NCBI RefSeq assembly: GCF_000317635.1
Contig: NC_019779.1
Coordinates: 1,488,001 to 1,552,000 of the forward strand
Direction of reading: 5' to 3'
Source: Halothece sp. PCC 7418
GTDB taxonomy: Bacteria; Cyanobacteriota; Cyanobacteriia; Cyanobacteriales; Rubidibacteraceae
Length of the DNA stretch: 64,000 nt
Below the pieces are notes generated by a model that saw only the letters and a program-made list of their open reading frames with translations, ran no database searches and was not told the origin of the DNA. The stretch's first letter is position 1; the number at the start of each line of letters is the position of its first letter. Position numbers and translations under genes: made by a program. Positions 47,263 to 56,927 of the stretch are shown piece after piece.

Positions 47263-48801
47263 ATGATGAAAGCGCTGCAAAAAAACGGACTGGAAGTTTT
47301 ATTTCTAACCATTTTAATTTTAGGGCTATTTTTTCGATTTATTAATTTAGGGGAAAAAGTTTATTGGCATGATGAAACTCTCACTTCTTTACGTATCTTT
47401 GGCTATACCAAAACCGAATTAGTGGCAGAAGCCTTTACGGGAAAAATTATGACGGTTGATGAGTTATTACAATATCAGCGTCCCAGTCCAGAAAAAGACT
47501 TAGGAGATACCTTTAACGCCTTAAGTGGCAATGCCGAACATCCTCCCCTTTATTATTTATTAGCCCGAGGGTGGGCTGCTTTATTTGGGTCTTCTGCTGC
47601 TGCGATGCGAGCTCTTCCCGCGATGATTAGTTTATTCGCAATTCCCGCAATTTATTGGCTATGTTGGGAGTTATTTCAATCTCCCCTAGTGGGCGGAATT
47701 GCCATGATGTTAATTACCGTTTCTCCGTTTCATTTTCTCTATGCCCAAGAAGCCAGAGAATATAGTTTATGGACTACGATTATCATTGTTTCTAGTGCTG
47801 CTTTACTGAGAGCAATTCGAGTGAATAATAAAGTAAATTGGGCGCTTTATGGAATCACCGTTGCCTTAGATTTTTATACGCATTTACTAGCGGTTTTAGT
47901 CAGTATTGCTCACGGCATTTATGTCATTGCTGAAGAACAGACAAATCAAGGTAAAATTATTTTAAATTATATCATTTCTTCTCTGGGAGGGATTCTTGCC
48001 TTTTTTCCTTGGGTTTGGATTATTATTAATAATTTTATGGAAATTCATGAGACAATTGGCGGATCAAGAGAACCGTTGTCTCTCTCGACTTTAATTGACA
48101 AATGGTTTCTTAATTTTAATCGTATTTTTCTTGACGTGGAATTGGGCGGATATAATTTTATTTGGGTCTTAATTTCTCTTTACGCTCTATATTTTCTGAC
48201 ACGAAAAACACCGCAAAAGGTCTGGTCTTTTATTGTGATTTTAATTGGGGTAACCGCCCTCACTTTAGTCATCCCAGATCTGCTTTTGGCGGGGCGAAGA
48301 TCGACGATTATGCGCTATTTAGCCCCCTGTTGTATTGGCATTGAAATTGCTGTTGCCTATTGGCTTGCCCATTTATTAACTGCGGAAAAAGCGCGATCGC
48401 GCAGAATGGGAAAAGGGTTAACCGCTTTCATTCTTTCTGCTGGAATTATTGGCGGTAGTGTGAGTTCACAAGCGGATGTTTGGTGGACAAAAAGTGTTTC
48501 CAGAAGTGGTGCTTATAAACCCGTAGCAGAAATTCTTGGACAAAGCGATCGCGCCTTATTAATTAGTCATGCGGGACAAGCCATTGGCACCCTCGCCCTT
48601 AGTCGTGAATTAGCTCCAGATATACACCTGCAACTACTACCAAAAAATCAATTGCCAGAGATTCCAGAGTCCTTTCCAAATGTTTTTATTTTGCGCTCCG
48701 AAGATGATCTTGTCAAAGATTTAGAAGCAGAAGGAAACTATCAGTTTGAATCGGTGCATCGGCATCGAGATGAGGTTTATTTGTGGAGATTAAAAAATTA
48801 G
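47263..48801 (+). CDS. Glycosyltransferase family 39-like membrane protein
   Basis: A 512-residue paralogue of the protein at 42341-43954, with the same plan: KVYWHDETLTSLRIFGY near residue 32, NALSGNAEHPPLYYLLARGW near 85, IYWLCWELFQSPLVGG and SPFHFLYAQEAREYSLW near 155. The acidic DE of the first loop is kept although the preceding residue is His rather than Gly. ATG 47263 or 47266 may start it. The two paralogues may act on different sugar or lipid acceptors. It overlaps the convergent next gene by 4 bases. Confidence 0.82.
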   Translation: MMKALQKNGLEVLFLTILILGLFFRFINLGEKVYWHDETLTSLRIFGYTKTELVAEAFTGKIMTVDELLQYQRPSPEKDLGDTFNALSGNAEHPPLYYLLARGWAALFGSSAAAMRALPAMISLFAIPAIYWLCWELFQSPLVGGIAMMLITVSPFHFLYAQEAREYSLWTTIIIVSSAALLRAIRVNNKVNWALYGITVALDFYTHLLAVLVSIAHGIYVIAEEQTNQGKIILNYIISSLGGILAFFPWVWIIINNFMEIHETIGGSREPLSLSTLIDKWFLNFNRIFLDVELGGYNFIWVLISLYALYFLTRKTPQKVWSFIVILIGVTALTLVIPDLLLAGRRSTIMRYLAPCCIGIEIAVAYWLAHLLTAEKARSRRMGKGLTAFILSAGIIGGSVSSQADVWWTKSVSRSGAYKPVAEILGQSDRALLISHAGQAIGTLALSRELAPDIHLQLLPKNQLPEIPESFPNVFILRSEDDLVKDLEAEGNYQFESVHRHRDEVYLWRLKN

Positions 48802-50381
48802 TTACTTTCCCAGCGCGATCGAATCGTTAACTGATTGTGGGAAAAATGCCGTTCCACCTCAGCTAACGACTCAGACCATTCCTCCAGACTAAAACTATCA
48901 GCACTGGCCACATGGCGCAAATTTTGACGGGGACTTGCCATTACCTCTTCTTCTGTTACACCAGTGAAGGTATCTTTAATGGATACGCCTGTTTCATCAA
49001 TCGTTATTACTCTCTCAAACACTGCGCCACTTCCCCCTCGCGGTTGGAAAATTAAAGCCCGTTTTAACAAGGGAATTAATCTCTCTCCTAAAAGGCGGGC
49101 AAATAATCTCAAAACGAAATGCTTGTAAGGATTAGGGACTTGAAACTTCCCCCGTTGTAATTGTCCCCCGATCGCGATCGCGCTTCCTTCTCTTGTTACC
49201 TCCCATCGCTGATCATGCCAATTATTTGTCCAAATCTGACCCGATTGATACACCCGCCACCCGTTATCGGTAACAGGAGACAAGGATTGACGATGAATCC
49301 GCACCAGTCCGCCTTTTTTTGTTCCCACACAAGCACTCCAATGGTCATCGGGAGATTGATATCGCCAAAACCCACACCCCGAAAGCCAGATCGATGGTTT
49401 CCACGAAAACGGTTGTGGGGGAAGCATCGTTGCTAAATGAGGGAGACAGCGCACCACACTGGCGAAAATATAATGACAATGATAGCGATCATCCGTTGCT
49501 CGCAGAAAGTGAGTTGGAGAATCTAAATTTTGGAACAAATGATTGAGTATCCATGCTGCATAAGGATTGCGTTGTCCTGCTTTTGCCAAGCCATAAGGAA
49601 CAATATAATCCGTATTTCGGCTGTTTAATGTCCACGGTAACGCCCCATCAACGCCCATGACGGTTGCTAGAAACTCAATTGCGCGATCGCTGGCTTTGAG
49701 GGCGCGATCGTCTCCTGTTACGTCATAATAATCCGCTAAGGCATCTAAAGTGACGGTTAAATAACCAAAATCTGCGCCTCCGTATTCCTCAAACCATCCT
49801 TCCTCATGTTGCGAGGTAAATAACTGATCCGCCAAGAGATTCAGTCTTGCTTCTTCAGTGGAAATCAGGTCTAATTTCACGGCCAAAGCTAACCCCGCTA
49901 ATCCCGCAGCTTGTTGATTACTGGCGCGAGATTCCACCCGTTTGGCAAGTGCTTTTGCTAATCGTTGCAAAGGAGTCTGATCCACTTGAGACGGTAAATG
50001 ACTCGCATTGGTTTGCCAGTCATAAACGAGGCGACCCACTGCATACAGTCCAAAGGCAGCAGCAGGATAACTCCCTTCAAAGGGGTAATATTCTTCCACT
50101 CTTCCTTGGGAGTCAATTTGTCGCCCGAACGCATTCACCGCAGCTACACACCAGGATTCAATTATAGATTGAGGGGCTTTCCAAGTCAGGAGACCTGTGC
50201 GAATGGCTTCTAGGGTCAATCCCCCTTGTTGCAAAATTGCCGAGGGAAAATCCCGAATTTTGTAGTGCCAGTAATTGCGATCAAAACAGCCATAGGTGGG
50301 GGAATCTGGATCGCGATCCATTTGGGTTAAGACCCGTGGTAGTTGAGAGTTGGCGTAATTATAGAGTTTCTCGCTAATCAT
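48798..50381 (-). CDS. Conserved protein of unknown function, probable alpha/alpha-toroid
   Basis: A 527-residue protein of unknown function. Its N-terminal 330 residues carry repeated helical pairs of the alpha/alpha-toroid type ([61 protein letters not shown]), as in glycan lyases, epimerases and glycoside hydrolases; the C-terminal 180 residues look beta-rich. ATG 50381 overlaps the end of the FrhB-like gene by 8 bases, so the two are coupled. A role in sugar-polymer modification fits the neighbourhood but is inference. Confidence 0.55.
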   Translation of the reverse strand: MISEKLYNYANSQLPRVLTQMDRDPDSPTYGCFDRNYWHYKIRDFPSAILQQGGLTLEAIRTGLLTWKAPQSIIESWCVAAVNAFGRQIDSQGRVEEYYPFEGSYPAAAFGLYAVGRLVYDWQTNASHLPSQVDQTPLQRLAKALAKRVESRASNQQAAGLAGLALAVKLDLISTEEARLNLLADQLFTSQHEEGWFEEYGGADFGYLTVTLDALADYYDVTGDDRALKASDRAIEFLATVMGVDGALPWTLNSRNTDYIVPYGLAKAGQRNPYAAWILNHLFQNLDSPTHFLRATDDRYHCHYIFASVVRCLPHLATMLPPQPFSWKPSIWLSGCGFWRYQSPDDHWSACVGTKKGGLVRIHRQSLSPVTDNGWRVYQSGQIWTNNWHDQRWEVTREGSAIAIGGQLQRGKFQVPNPYKHFVLRLFARLLGERLIPLLKRALIFQPRGGSGAVFERVITIDETGVSIKDTFTGVTEEEVMASPRQNLRHVASADSFSLEEWSESLAEVERHFSHNQLTIRSRWESN

Positions 50382-51768
50382 ATTGTGTATTTTTAATTTC
50401 CGTCCAGCGTTCACTGTCGCCTGTCACGATAAAGGAAGTTTTGCCCAATCCTTTCCGCTTGGTGGGTTTCGAGAGAGATTTCCAAGTTTGGCGTAGCCAA
50501 TTAAACGCTGGTCCCACGACAGAAAGGGGTAGTTTTGTGACCAACCAACGCGCGATCGATAATTTCCCAATGGCGAAAGATCCACTAATCACCACTTCTA
50601 CGAATTGTCGCATCAGAGGAATTGATTCTGGTCTGTAACCGAATTGAGGAATGGGTTTACCTTGTTGGTTTTGCCATTGCAAGCGAATAAATGTTCCCCG
50701 TTTTTTAAAGTCCAACATATGACCGTGCATTGCTAAAGCGCGATCTCGGGGAATGGTCTCTAAGGTTAAGACTTTTGCCTCGCTCATTTCTTGTAATAAG
50801 TTTTGCGCTTGCTGAGTGCGAGCAACAATAACAGAATGTCCCCCTCCTGCAGCTTCAAACTGAGGCGACCAAGCATCCCCTACTGACAAATCCGTTAATT
50901 CGTTCGTGAAATCGGGGGTAATCTGACAGTTGCGGGAAATATAAAACGGAATCAAATAATTATAGTAAAACTTTTTCGCCCGAAAGACTTGACCATCTGC
51001 GGTTTCCACTTGCAAATAACCGGGCCATTCTCCCGCCCGCCACTGCAACTTTGTAATCGCAATCTGATCGCTAACACCGCGCGATCGTAAAAAGGCACGC
51101 ACGGCCCCCAAATACATATTTGTTCCCGTATAGGGACCCGCCACGAAAACCACTTTTTGCGCCGTCGGATGCCCAGCAGCTTGTAACATTCGCAAGGCTG
51201 CCACTTGTTCGGGTAAACCCACGAAAGCGAGACGACCGTCAAAGGTTGCTATTTCGGGAAGAATCGTCAACATGGGAGTGACTGCGTAAACACTTTGTGC
51301 AGCAGCTAGGATTTCTTCTGCGGTGGTGGCGATAAGCGGTTGAGCGCGATCGGGCGTGGGACTGCCTTGCCTTAAAACCACTGCCCCATCAATGCGTCCT
51401 GTTTCCAATAAATAAATTAATGTCCGACTAATCACCCCGCCTGATGCCCCACGTTGGCGAATATCGGGTTGATTAGCAAACCCTGTCCACAAACGGCGAT
51501 AAGGACCGATTAACCAATTCTCTGGGTCTTGATTAAATCTGCGATACAGTTCAGGATAAGGGACACCACGACCGGAACACACGGCCCATGCTAAGGATAA
51601 ATTTTGATTGAGATCGTCACTGCTGACAGAAGGAAGGGGTTGAGGGAGGGGGCCATGTTTGGTTTCCTGAAAGGTTAGCAGGTCGGGATTTAAGCCGACG
51701 CAAGCCCCGCAATGGGTACAATTTTTGGGGTCAATTACGTCTCGTTGAAAGCGTTGCCAATCATTCAT
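50374..51768 (-). CDS. Coenzyme F420 hydrogenase/dehydrogenase beta-subunit (FrhB)-family protein
   Basis: A 464-residue protein with a ferredoxin-like cluster motif at the N-terminus ([15 protein letters not shown] near residue 13), then FrhB domains: [20 protein letters not shown] near 95 and [17 protein letters not shown] near 180, and [21 protein letters not shown] near 285. Related proteins occur in polysaccharide clusters next to pyruvyltransferases and in chlorophyll-metabolism reductases; the substrate cannot be set here. ATG 51768 is preferred to 51798. Coupled to the downstream toroid-protein gene. Confidence 0.78.
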   Translation of the reverse strand: MNDWQRFQRDVIDPKNCTHCGACVGLNPDLLTFQETKHGPLPQPLPSVSSDDLNQNLSLAWAVCSGRGVPYPELYRRFNQDPENWLIGPYRRLWTGFANQPDIRQRGASGGVISRTLIYLLETGRIDGAVVLRQGSPTPDRAQPLIATTAEEILAAAQSVYAVTPMLTILPEIATFDGRLAFVGLPEQVAALRMLQAAGHPTAQKVVFVAGPYTGTNMYLGAVRAFLRSRGVSDQIAITKLQWRAGEWPGYLQVETADGQVFRAKKFYYNYLIPFYISRNCQITPDFTNELTDLSVGDAWSPQFEAAGGGHSVIVARTQQAQNLLQEMSEAKVLTLETIPRDRALAMHGHMLDFKKRGTFIRLQWQNQQGKPIPQFGYRPESIPLMRQFVEVVISGSFAIGKLSIARWLVTKLPLSVVGPAFNWLRQTWKSLSKPTKRKGLGKTSFIVTGDSERWTEIKNTQYD

Positions 51769-51819
51769 ACAATTGCTTTTAGGCAGTTTCGGGGGCATTA
51801 TAGCGTTTCTTAGCTTTGT

Positions 51820-51838
51820 AGGTGGGCATTGCCCACCC
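51820..51838. repeat. Short palindromic repeat
   Basis: GGTGGGC-ATT-GCCCACC, a small inverted repeat of a type often scattered between cyanobacterial genes; it lies in the divergent gap before the flippase-like gene. Confidence 0.6.
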
Positions 51839-51882
51839 TGCGAAAACTGCTCTCTTTCATTCCAATTTTAGATAAATTCCTA

Positions 51883-52809
51883 ATGAAAAAACTCATTTCG
51901 ATCGCGCTGAGTCTAACTCTTCTGATCATTCTCTATATCCAAATTGATTTTGTGGGCTTATTAACGGTTTTTGAAACCAGTCATCGCGGTTGGATGATAG
52001 TCGGATTAGGTCTAGTCATTCCCATTACAATGTTAACGGCCTGGCGTTTGCAACAGCTTGCTCCTCCCCAAACCAAACTCAGTTTTGCTGAGGGAAACCG
52101 TTTAATTTTAGCAGCCTGTGTTTTAAATATGGTTTTACCCTCAAAAATGGGAGATCTTGCCAAGGCTTATTTTATCCAGAAACGGGGCGCACTTAGCGGA
52201 TCATTAGCCTTATCTTTAGTCGTATTTGAAAAAACTTGTGATGTTTTATCTCTACTTTTGTGGTGTGGCTTGGGCTTACTTTTATATCCAGAAAAGGATG
52301 CTTTATTTTGGGGGATGACGGTGATTATTTCTTTTGGTTTTTGCTTAGGAATTTTTTTACTGGCTTCGCGATCCTTTGCTAGTTTTTGTTTTAATCTTGG
52401 ACGAACAGTTGCACCGAAAAGTCTGAAGGAAAAGCTAGAAACCTTACGAACAACTTGGGGAGAAATGCACGATTATTTTTGGCGCGATCGCGCACAACTT
52501 TTCCTCATCACAAGCACCTCCATTTTCCTTTGGTTTTTACACCTGTTTCAAATCTGGTTATTTATTCTTGCTCTCAAAGCATGGACTCCCTTTTTAACCA
52601 ACTTAGCCCTAGCACCCCTTGCCATTTTAGCAGGATTACTCCCTTTAACCTTTGCTGGGATTGGCACTCGGGATGCTGCTTTAGTCTTTTTCTACCATAG
52701 CTATTTAGACGGACCCACGGCTGCTGCGTTAGGGCTACTTTGCACTTCTCGTTATTTTATTCCTGCTGTTGCGGGTTTACCCTTTATGGGAAGATATTTA
52801 GCTAAATGA
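51883..52809 (+). CDS. Flippase-like membrane protein (UPF0104/AglD type)
   Basis: A 308-residue protein with about 8 transmembrane helices and the LPG-synthase-TM/UPF0104 pattern: AWRLQQLAPPQTKLSF, ACVLNMVLPSKMGDLAKAYF near residue 80, SLVVFEKTCDVLSLLLW near 113, and GLLPLTFAGIGTRDAALVFF near 265. Members flip or attach lipid-linked sugars. ATG 51883 is chosen over a TTG at 51829 that lies in repeat DNA. It fits the surrounding glycan genes. Confidence 0.85.
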   Translation: MKKLISIALSLTLLIILYIQIDFVGLLTVFETSHRGWMIVGLGLVIPITMLTAWRLQQLAPPQTKLSFAEGNRLILAACVLNMVLPSKMGDLAKAYFIQKRGALSGSLALSLVVFEKTCDVLSLLLWCGLGLLLYPEKDALFWGMTVIISFGFCLGIFLLASRSFASFCFNLGRTVAPKSLKEKLETLRTTWGEMHDYFWRDRAQLFLITSTSIFLWFLHLFQIWLFILALKAWTPFLTNLALAPLAILAGLLPLTFAGIGTRDAALVFFYHSYLDGPTAAALGLLCTSRYFIPAVAGLPFMGRYLAK

Positions 52810-52874
52810 ATCTTCTATTTAGGGTCTGCTAAAAAAGTCACGCCCTGGCTGGTGAAGTTGTCAGTCAGCCCTAT

Positions 52875-53264
52875 TTAATAGGTTATCTCGACCCAATCCG
52901 TATCAGGATGGTGGCGATCCGTGGGAGCATAACGATTCGGACTGCGATTGTAGCGGTAAGGGTAATAATTACTGTTATAGCGGTAAGGATCAGATGAGTA
53001 ACCATCTTTATGGGGATAGTATGTGCTCCTTCCATGATTCATATCATTATCAGAATCAGGAGAGGTAAGATTTTCCGAATCGTTGTTAATGTGACCCCCT
53101 GTTACCAGACCTTGAGGAACGTGTTTAAAATCTTCTTGGGTCAGGGTGTTTTGTGCGTCTGACTTAATCGGTGCAAAAATACCTAAAATAAGAGTCGTAG
53201 CAATGATCACTGTTGTTGTTCTTGTTTGAATAAACATAAACCTATGAGTCTGTTCTCTCATCAA
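52875..53264 (-). CDS. Secreted small protein, Tyr/Asn/Arg-rich
   Basis: A 129-residue protein (or 120 from ATG 53237) with a signal peptide (TTTVIIATTLILGIFAPIKSDAQ). The mature part is hydrophilic and its tail is rich in Tyr, Asn, Arg, Pro and His (DPYRYNSNYYPYRYNRSPNR). No domain is recognised. It lies alone between a flippase-like gene and a HEAT-repeat gene. Confidence 0.6.
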   Translation of the reverse strand: MMREQTHRFMFIQTRTTTVIIATTLILGIFAPIKSDAQNTLTQEDFKHVPQGLVTGGHINNDSENLTSPDSDNDMNHGRSTYYPHKDGYSSDPYRYNSNYYPYRYNRSPNRYAPTDRHHPDTDWVEITY

Positions 53265-53369
53265 TTGTCTTATGATACCACTATTTTAATTTTTTTGTTA
53301 TTAATTTCCATTAAAAATAGTAACTTTAAACTGGTCAGCGTAGTGATTAGAAATATAACTAGTGACCCA

Positions 53370-53393
53370 ATAACCAATAACCAATAACCAATG
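53370..53393 (+). repeat. Heptanucleotide repeat merging into a start codon
   Basis: CCAATAA-type heptamers (three copies) run into CCAATGG, whose ATG at 53391 is the start of the HEAT-repeat gene. No Shine-Dalgarno sequence is visible. Confidence 0.8.
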
Positions 53394-54536
53394 GAACTGT
53401 ATCAATATTTACAACAATTGCCGTTATCTTCTGATCCAAAAAAACTGATTGAGCTACCGCCGAAGGAAAAAGAAGCAGCATTCAATCGAGTTTGGGAGGC
53501 TTTTTTAAACGGAGACTTTCAACAGCGTTGGGAAGTGGCAAAATATTTACCGAAATTTGGAGACAGCGCGATCGCGCCCTTAAGTCATCTCCTCGAAGAT
53601 GAAACCGCCGATCTTGATTTACGGTGTGAAGCTGCTGGAATCTTAGGTCAGTTTGATGACACCAATGCTATTTTGACACTCACTGAAATTCTCAATCGTG
53701 AGAGTGAGCCTGAAGTGATCGCTGCTTGTACCCATGCTCTGGCGAAAAAAGGGAAAACTGCAATTCCTATTCTCACCGCAGCCTTAGCCCATGCAGAAAC
53801 ACGGTATTCAGCAGTACAGGCTCTCGCTTATCTCCGTGAACCTGAAATGATCACGCCGTTGATGAAAGTCATTGATGATCCCGCACCAGAAATCCGTAGC
53901 ATAGCCATTGAAGCCCTCAGCACGTTTCGTAATTCGCAAGTGATTCCCGTTTTAATTTCAGCCTTGGAAGACACTCATCCGCAAGTGCGTCAAGAAGCGG
54001 TGATTGCTTGTGGGGTCAGAGGAAGAGATCAAGATTCCGAGCAAGTGGTTTCGGCACTGATTCCGCTTTTGTATGATATTAACTTAGAGATTTGTCTGAA
54101 AAGCGCGATCGCGCTGGGAAAACTGGGAACTTCTACTGCGATTGAAGCCCTCGCTAAATGTCTCAATTCTGCGGTTACTCCGACTGCTTTGAAGCAACAA
54201 ATTGTTCGCAGTCTCACTCAACTGGAAAATCCACAAACCCTTTCTCTTCTCACAACCAGCCTCCGCGAACAACCAGAAACGATTCAAGAGGAAATTATCA
54301 TGAATTTAGGGCGTTGGAAAACAACAGCATTCAAAACCACCATTGCTGAAACCTTGATGCAGTTCTTTGAACAAAGCCCTGAAGCGCAAAGCAATCCGAA
54401 GCTAAAACAAGGTTTAGCCCTCGCCCTCGGTCATTTAGGTATGACAACGGGGAAAAAATTATTGTCACAGTTAAGCCATGATGAAACAGCAAGTGTTCGC
54501 ATCCACGCTGAAGCAGCCCTAAAAAAACTCCCCTAG
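53391..54536 (+). CDS. HEAT-repeat protein
   Basis: A 381-residue alpha-solenoid made of about ten HEAT/PBS-lyase-type repeats: DSAIAPLSHLLEDETADLDL, REPEMITPLMKVIDDPAPEI, SQVIPVLISALEDTHPQVRQ, TSTAIEALAKCLN and others, each 30-32 residues. The bilin-lyase His/Cys features are not obvious, so it is more likely a scaffold or regulator than a phycobilin lyase. The partner is unknown. Confidence 0.88.
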   Translation: MELYQYLQQLPLSSDPKKLIELPPKEKEAAFNRVWEAFLNGDFQQRWEVAKYLPKFGDSAIAPLSHLLEDETADLDLRCEAAGILGQFDDTNAILTLTEILNRESEPEVIAACTHALAKKGKTAIPILTAALAHAETRYSAVQALAYLREPEMITPLMKVIDDPAPEIRSIAIEALSTFRNSQVIPVLISALEDTHPQVRQEAVIACGVRGRDQDSEQVVSALIPLLYDINLEICLKSAIALGKLGTSTAIEALAKCLNSAVTPTALKQQIVRSLTQLENPQTLSLLTTSLREQPETIQEEIIMNLGRWKTTAFKTTIAETLMQFFEQSPEAQSNPKLKQGLALALGHLGMTTGKKLLSQLSHDETASVRIHAEAALKKLP

Positions 54537-54609
54537 CTGTATCAAAATGCACGAAACGTAAGAGAAAAATCCGTTACTCTCATCATAAAGTGTGACTAAA
54601 ACTACACAA

Positions 54610-55575
54610 ATGCGGATCGAGCAACTGCAAGCCTTTTTAGCTATCACAGAAACGGGTAACTTTGGACAAGCTGCCAAAAAATGTGGCGTGACCCAATCGA
54701 CGATCAGTCGGCAAGTTCAAGGATTAGAAACTGCCCTCGGTGTCCCATTATTTCATCGTTCTCACCAGGCAAAACTGACCGTTGCGGGAGAACGTTTTTT
54801 ACCTCGCGCTCGTAAAATATGCCAAGAATGGTCAATGGGAATGAAAGAACTGGATGATCTGATGGCTGGAAAACAGCCAGAATTGTGTGTGGCTGCCATT
54901 CATTCGGTTTGTTCTTATCATTTACCCCCAATTTTACGAACCTTTTGCCGTCAATATCCCCATGTGCAATTACGAGTGACTGCTTTAGGTAGCGATCGCG
55001 CGTTAAAAGTCTTGCGGGATGGGTTAGTGGATGTGGCGGTGGTGATGAATAATCCTGCGTTTATGGCGAGCCCAGAAATGTTAGTTGATAGACTATTTGA
55101 AGAACCGATTGAGGTATTGATGGCAGCGAATCATCCCTTAGCTAAGTATAATCAACTGGCTTGGTCAGAATTGACCGCTTATCCTCATGTGGTGTTTAAG
55201 GATGGGTATGGAATGCAACGTTTGGTGCAAAATTGGTTTTCTCAGCAAAATGCAACGATTCAAACCGCGATGGAATTAAATACTTTAGACGCATTTCGGG
55301 GCGTGATTCGCCAAGGAGAATTAATTGCCTTGCTTCCCAGTTCAGCCTTAATCGAAGTCCATGAAGATCCTACCCTTGCCATTCGTGCTATTGGCAATCA
55401 AACCAGCGAAAATGGTGATCAAAAAGCGACTTTGACCCGAGAAGTGATGTTTGCAACCACGCGCGATCGCGCAGAAATCCCGCCCATTAAAACCTTCCGT
55501 CAACTGGTGCAACAACTTTCGACTCCTTCTCCCCTTAACCTCGATCCTTGTCCCTCCCTCGAACTAAAATCATGA
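54610..55575 (+). CDS. LysR-family regulator, NtcB-like
   Basis: A 321-residue LysR regulator. The winged helix-turn-helix is MRIEQLQAFLAITETGNFGQ and CGVTQSTISRQVQGLETALG; the C-terminal effector domain begins near 90. The N-terminal third closely resembles NtcB, the cyanobacterial activator of nitrate-assimilation genes. ATG 54610 is chosen over GTG 54592. It overlaps the next gene by 4 bases (ATGA). Effector and targets are not shown by the sequence. Confidence 0.75.
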   Translation: MRIEQLQAFLAITETGNFGQAAKKCGVTQSTISRQVQGLETALGVPLFHRSHQAKLTVAGERFLPRARKICQEWSMGMKELDDLMAGKQPELCVAAIHSVCSYHLPPILRTFCRQYPHVQLRVTALGSDRALKVLRDGLVDVAVVMNNPAFMASPEMLVDRLFEEPIEVLMAANHPLAKYNQLAWSELTAYPHVVFKDGYGMQRLVQNWFSQQNATIQTAMELNTLDAFRGVIRQGELIALLPSSALIEVHEDPTLAIRAIGNQTSENGDQKATLTREVMFATTRDRAEIPPIKTFRQLVQQLSTPSPLNLDPCPSLELKS

Positions 55576-56612
55576 GCGCATCTTTCCGAGAACTTCTGAA
55601 AAAAGTCGGTAGTGGTCCCCATACTGGCAAAAATTTAACCCGTGCAGAAGCTGCTACAGCAACCCGCCTGATGCTGCAACAAGAAGCCACTCCCGCCCAA
55701 ATAGGCGCGTTTATGATTGCTCACCGCATGAAACGTCCCACGGCTGAAGAATTGGCGGGAATGTTAGATGCTTATGATGAAATTGGGGGCAGAATTCCTG
55801 CTCTCGAAATGGAGTCTCCAGTTACGGTTTTTGGTGTCCCTTATGACGCGCGATCGCGCACGGCAACGGTTTTCCCCATCACCCTCCTCTTACTCGCCAG
55901 TGTTGGTGTTCCCGTCATCTCTCACGGCGGTGCTTGTATGCCCACAAAATACGGGGTTCCTTTTGCCAAAATCTGGGAAGCCCTAGGCGTAAACTATCAG
56001 TCTTTCTCCCTCCGCGATAGCCAACAACTCCTCAGGGAAACTGGAATCGGTTTCTATTACCTTCCCCAACACTTCCCCGAAGCCGACAAGCTGATTCCAT
56101 ATCGGGAAGAAATCGGGAAACGTCCGCCGTTTGCAACCATTGAACTGATTTGGTCGCCCTACGCTGGAAACGCAAACTTGATTTCGGGTTTTGTCCATCC
56201 TCCCACTGAAAATCGCTTTCGAGAAGTGTTTACCTTACGGGAAATGCAGCAATTAATCACCGTAAAAGGGCTAGAAGGAAGCTGTGATTTAGCGCGAAAT
56301 CGCACCGCAATTATTGGACTCAATCAACGAAACCAAGAGTTTCAAAGACTCGCCTTACATCCCGAAAGTTATGGTTTTGCTGGACGGGATGTCTTACTCG
56401 AATCTCCCGAAAAATTAATTGAGCAATTACAAACCATTATCGCGGGTAAACCAGGAGAATTCATGTCTGCTGCTCTTTGGAATGGGGGAATTTATCTCTG
56501 GTTATGTGGGGTAACATCCGACTTGGAAACAGGCTTAGCCACAGCAGAAGAGTTAATTACAGGCGGTGCGGTTGCTGAAAAATTAAAAGAGTTGCAAGGA
56601 ACTTCCTTGTGA
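55572..56612 (+). CDS. Anthranilate phosphoribosyltransferase-family protein (TrpD-like)
   Basis: A 346-residue TrpD-fold protein: LTRAEAATATRLMLQQEATP, QIGAFMIAHRMKRPTAEELA near 40, and SHGGACMPTKYG near 118 in place of the PRPP-binding GTGGDxxxTxNIST loop of true TrpD. Because the canonical GTGGD loop is altered, anthranilate activity is doubtful; it resembles the cyanobacterial TrpD2-like group. Translational coupling to the NtcB-like regulator hints at a shared role in nitrogen metabolism, which is inference. Confidence 0.75.
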   Translation: MSASFRELLKKVGSGPHTGKNLTRAEAATATRLMLQQEATPAQIGAFMIAHRMKRPTAEELAGMLDAYDEIGGRIPALEMESPVTVFGVPYDARSRTATVFPITLLLLASVGVPVISHGGACMPTKYGVPFAKIWEALGVNYQSFSLRDSQQLLRETGIGFYYLPQHFPEADKLIPYREEIGKRPPFATIELIWSPYAGNANLISGFVHPPTENRFREVFTLREMQQLITVKGLEGSCDLARNRTAIIGLNQRNQEFQRLALHPESYGFAGRDVLLESPEKLIEQLQTIIAGKPGEFMSAALWNGGIYLWLCGVTSDLETGLATAEELITGGAVAEKLKELQGTSL

Positions 56613-56927
56613 TGAAAAAGGCTTTTTGGATATGACATGGTTTACTGACGATCGCGCTGTAGTAATATCGTTGGATCATTAGCTCTCTCCTATCTGGAGC
56701 CAGCACCAGATCAAAGTAAATCAGACTTATAAAGTAACAAGACGCAATTAAATTCACCGAGAAAAAGTTAATAATTCAGCGTAGGATGAGAAGAAAAGCA
56801 GTGAGAGTCAGTTATTATGGGTGTTCATCAATTTTGAATTTCAGATCAAGATTCATGTTAAATCCAGAACTAGCTCAAATTGGTATGGACTGATTCCGGC
56901 TCACTCAAAAAAGCAGGAGGTTATCTT
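56613..56927. other. Intergenic stretch without recognised genes
   Basis: This 315-base gap before the giant membrane-protein gene contains one HIP1-like site and scattered AT-rich tracts. No tRNA, ORF of credible composition, terminator or repeat was recognised apart from the AGGAGG ribosome site at 56915-56920. Confidence 0.6.
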
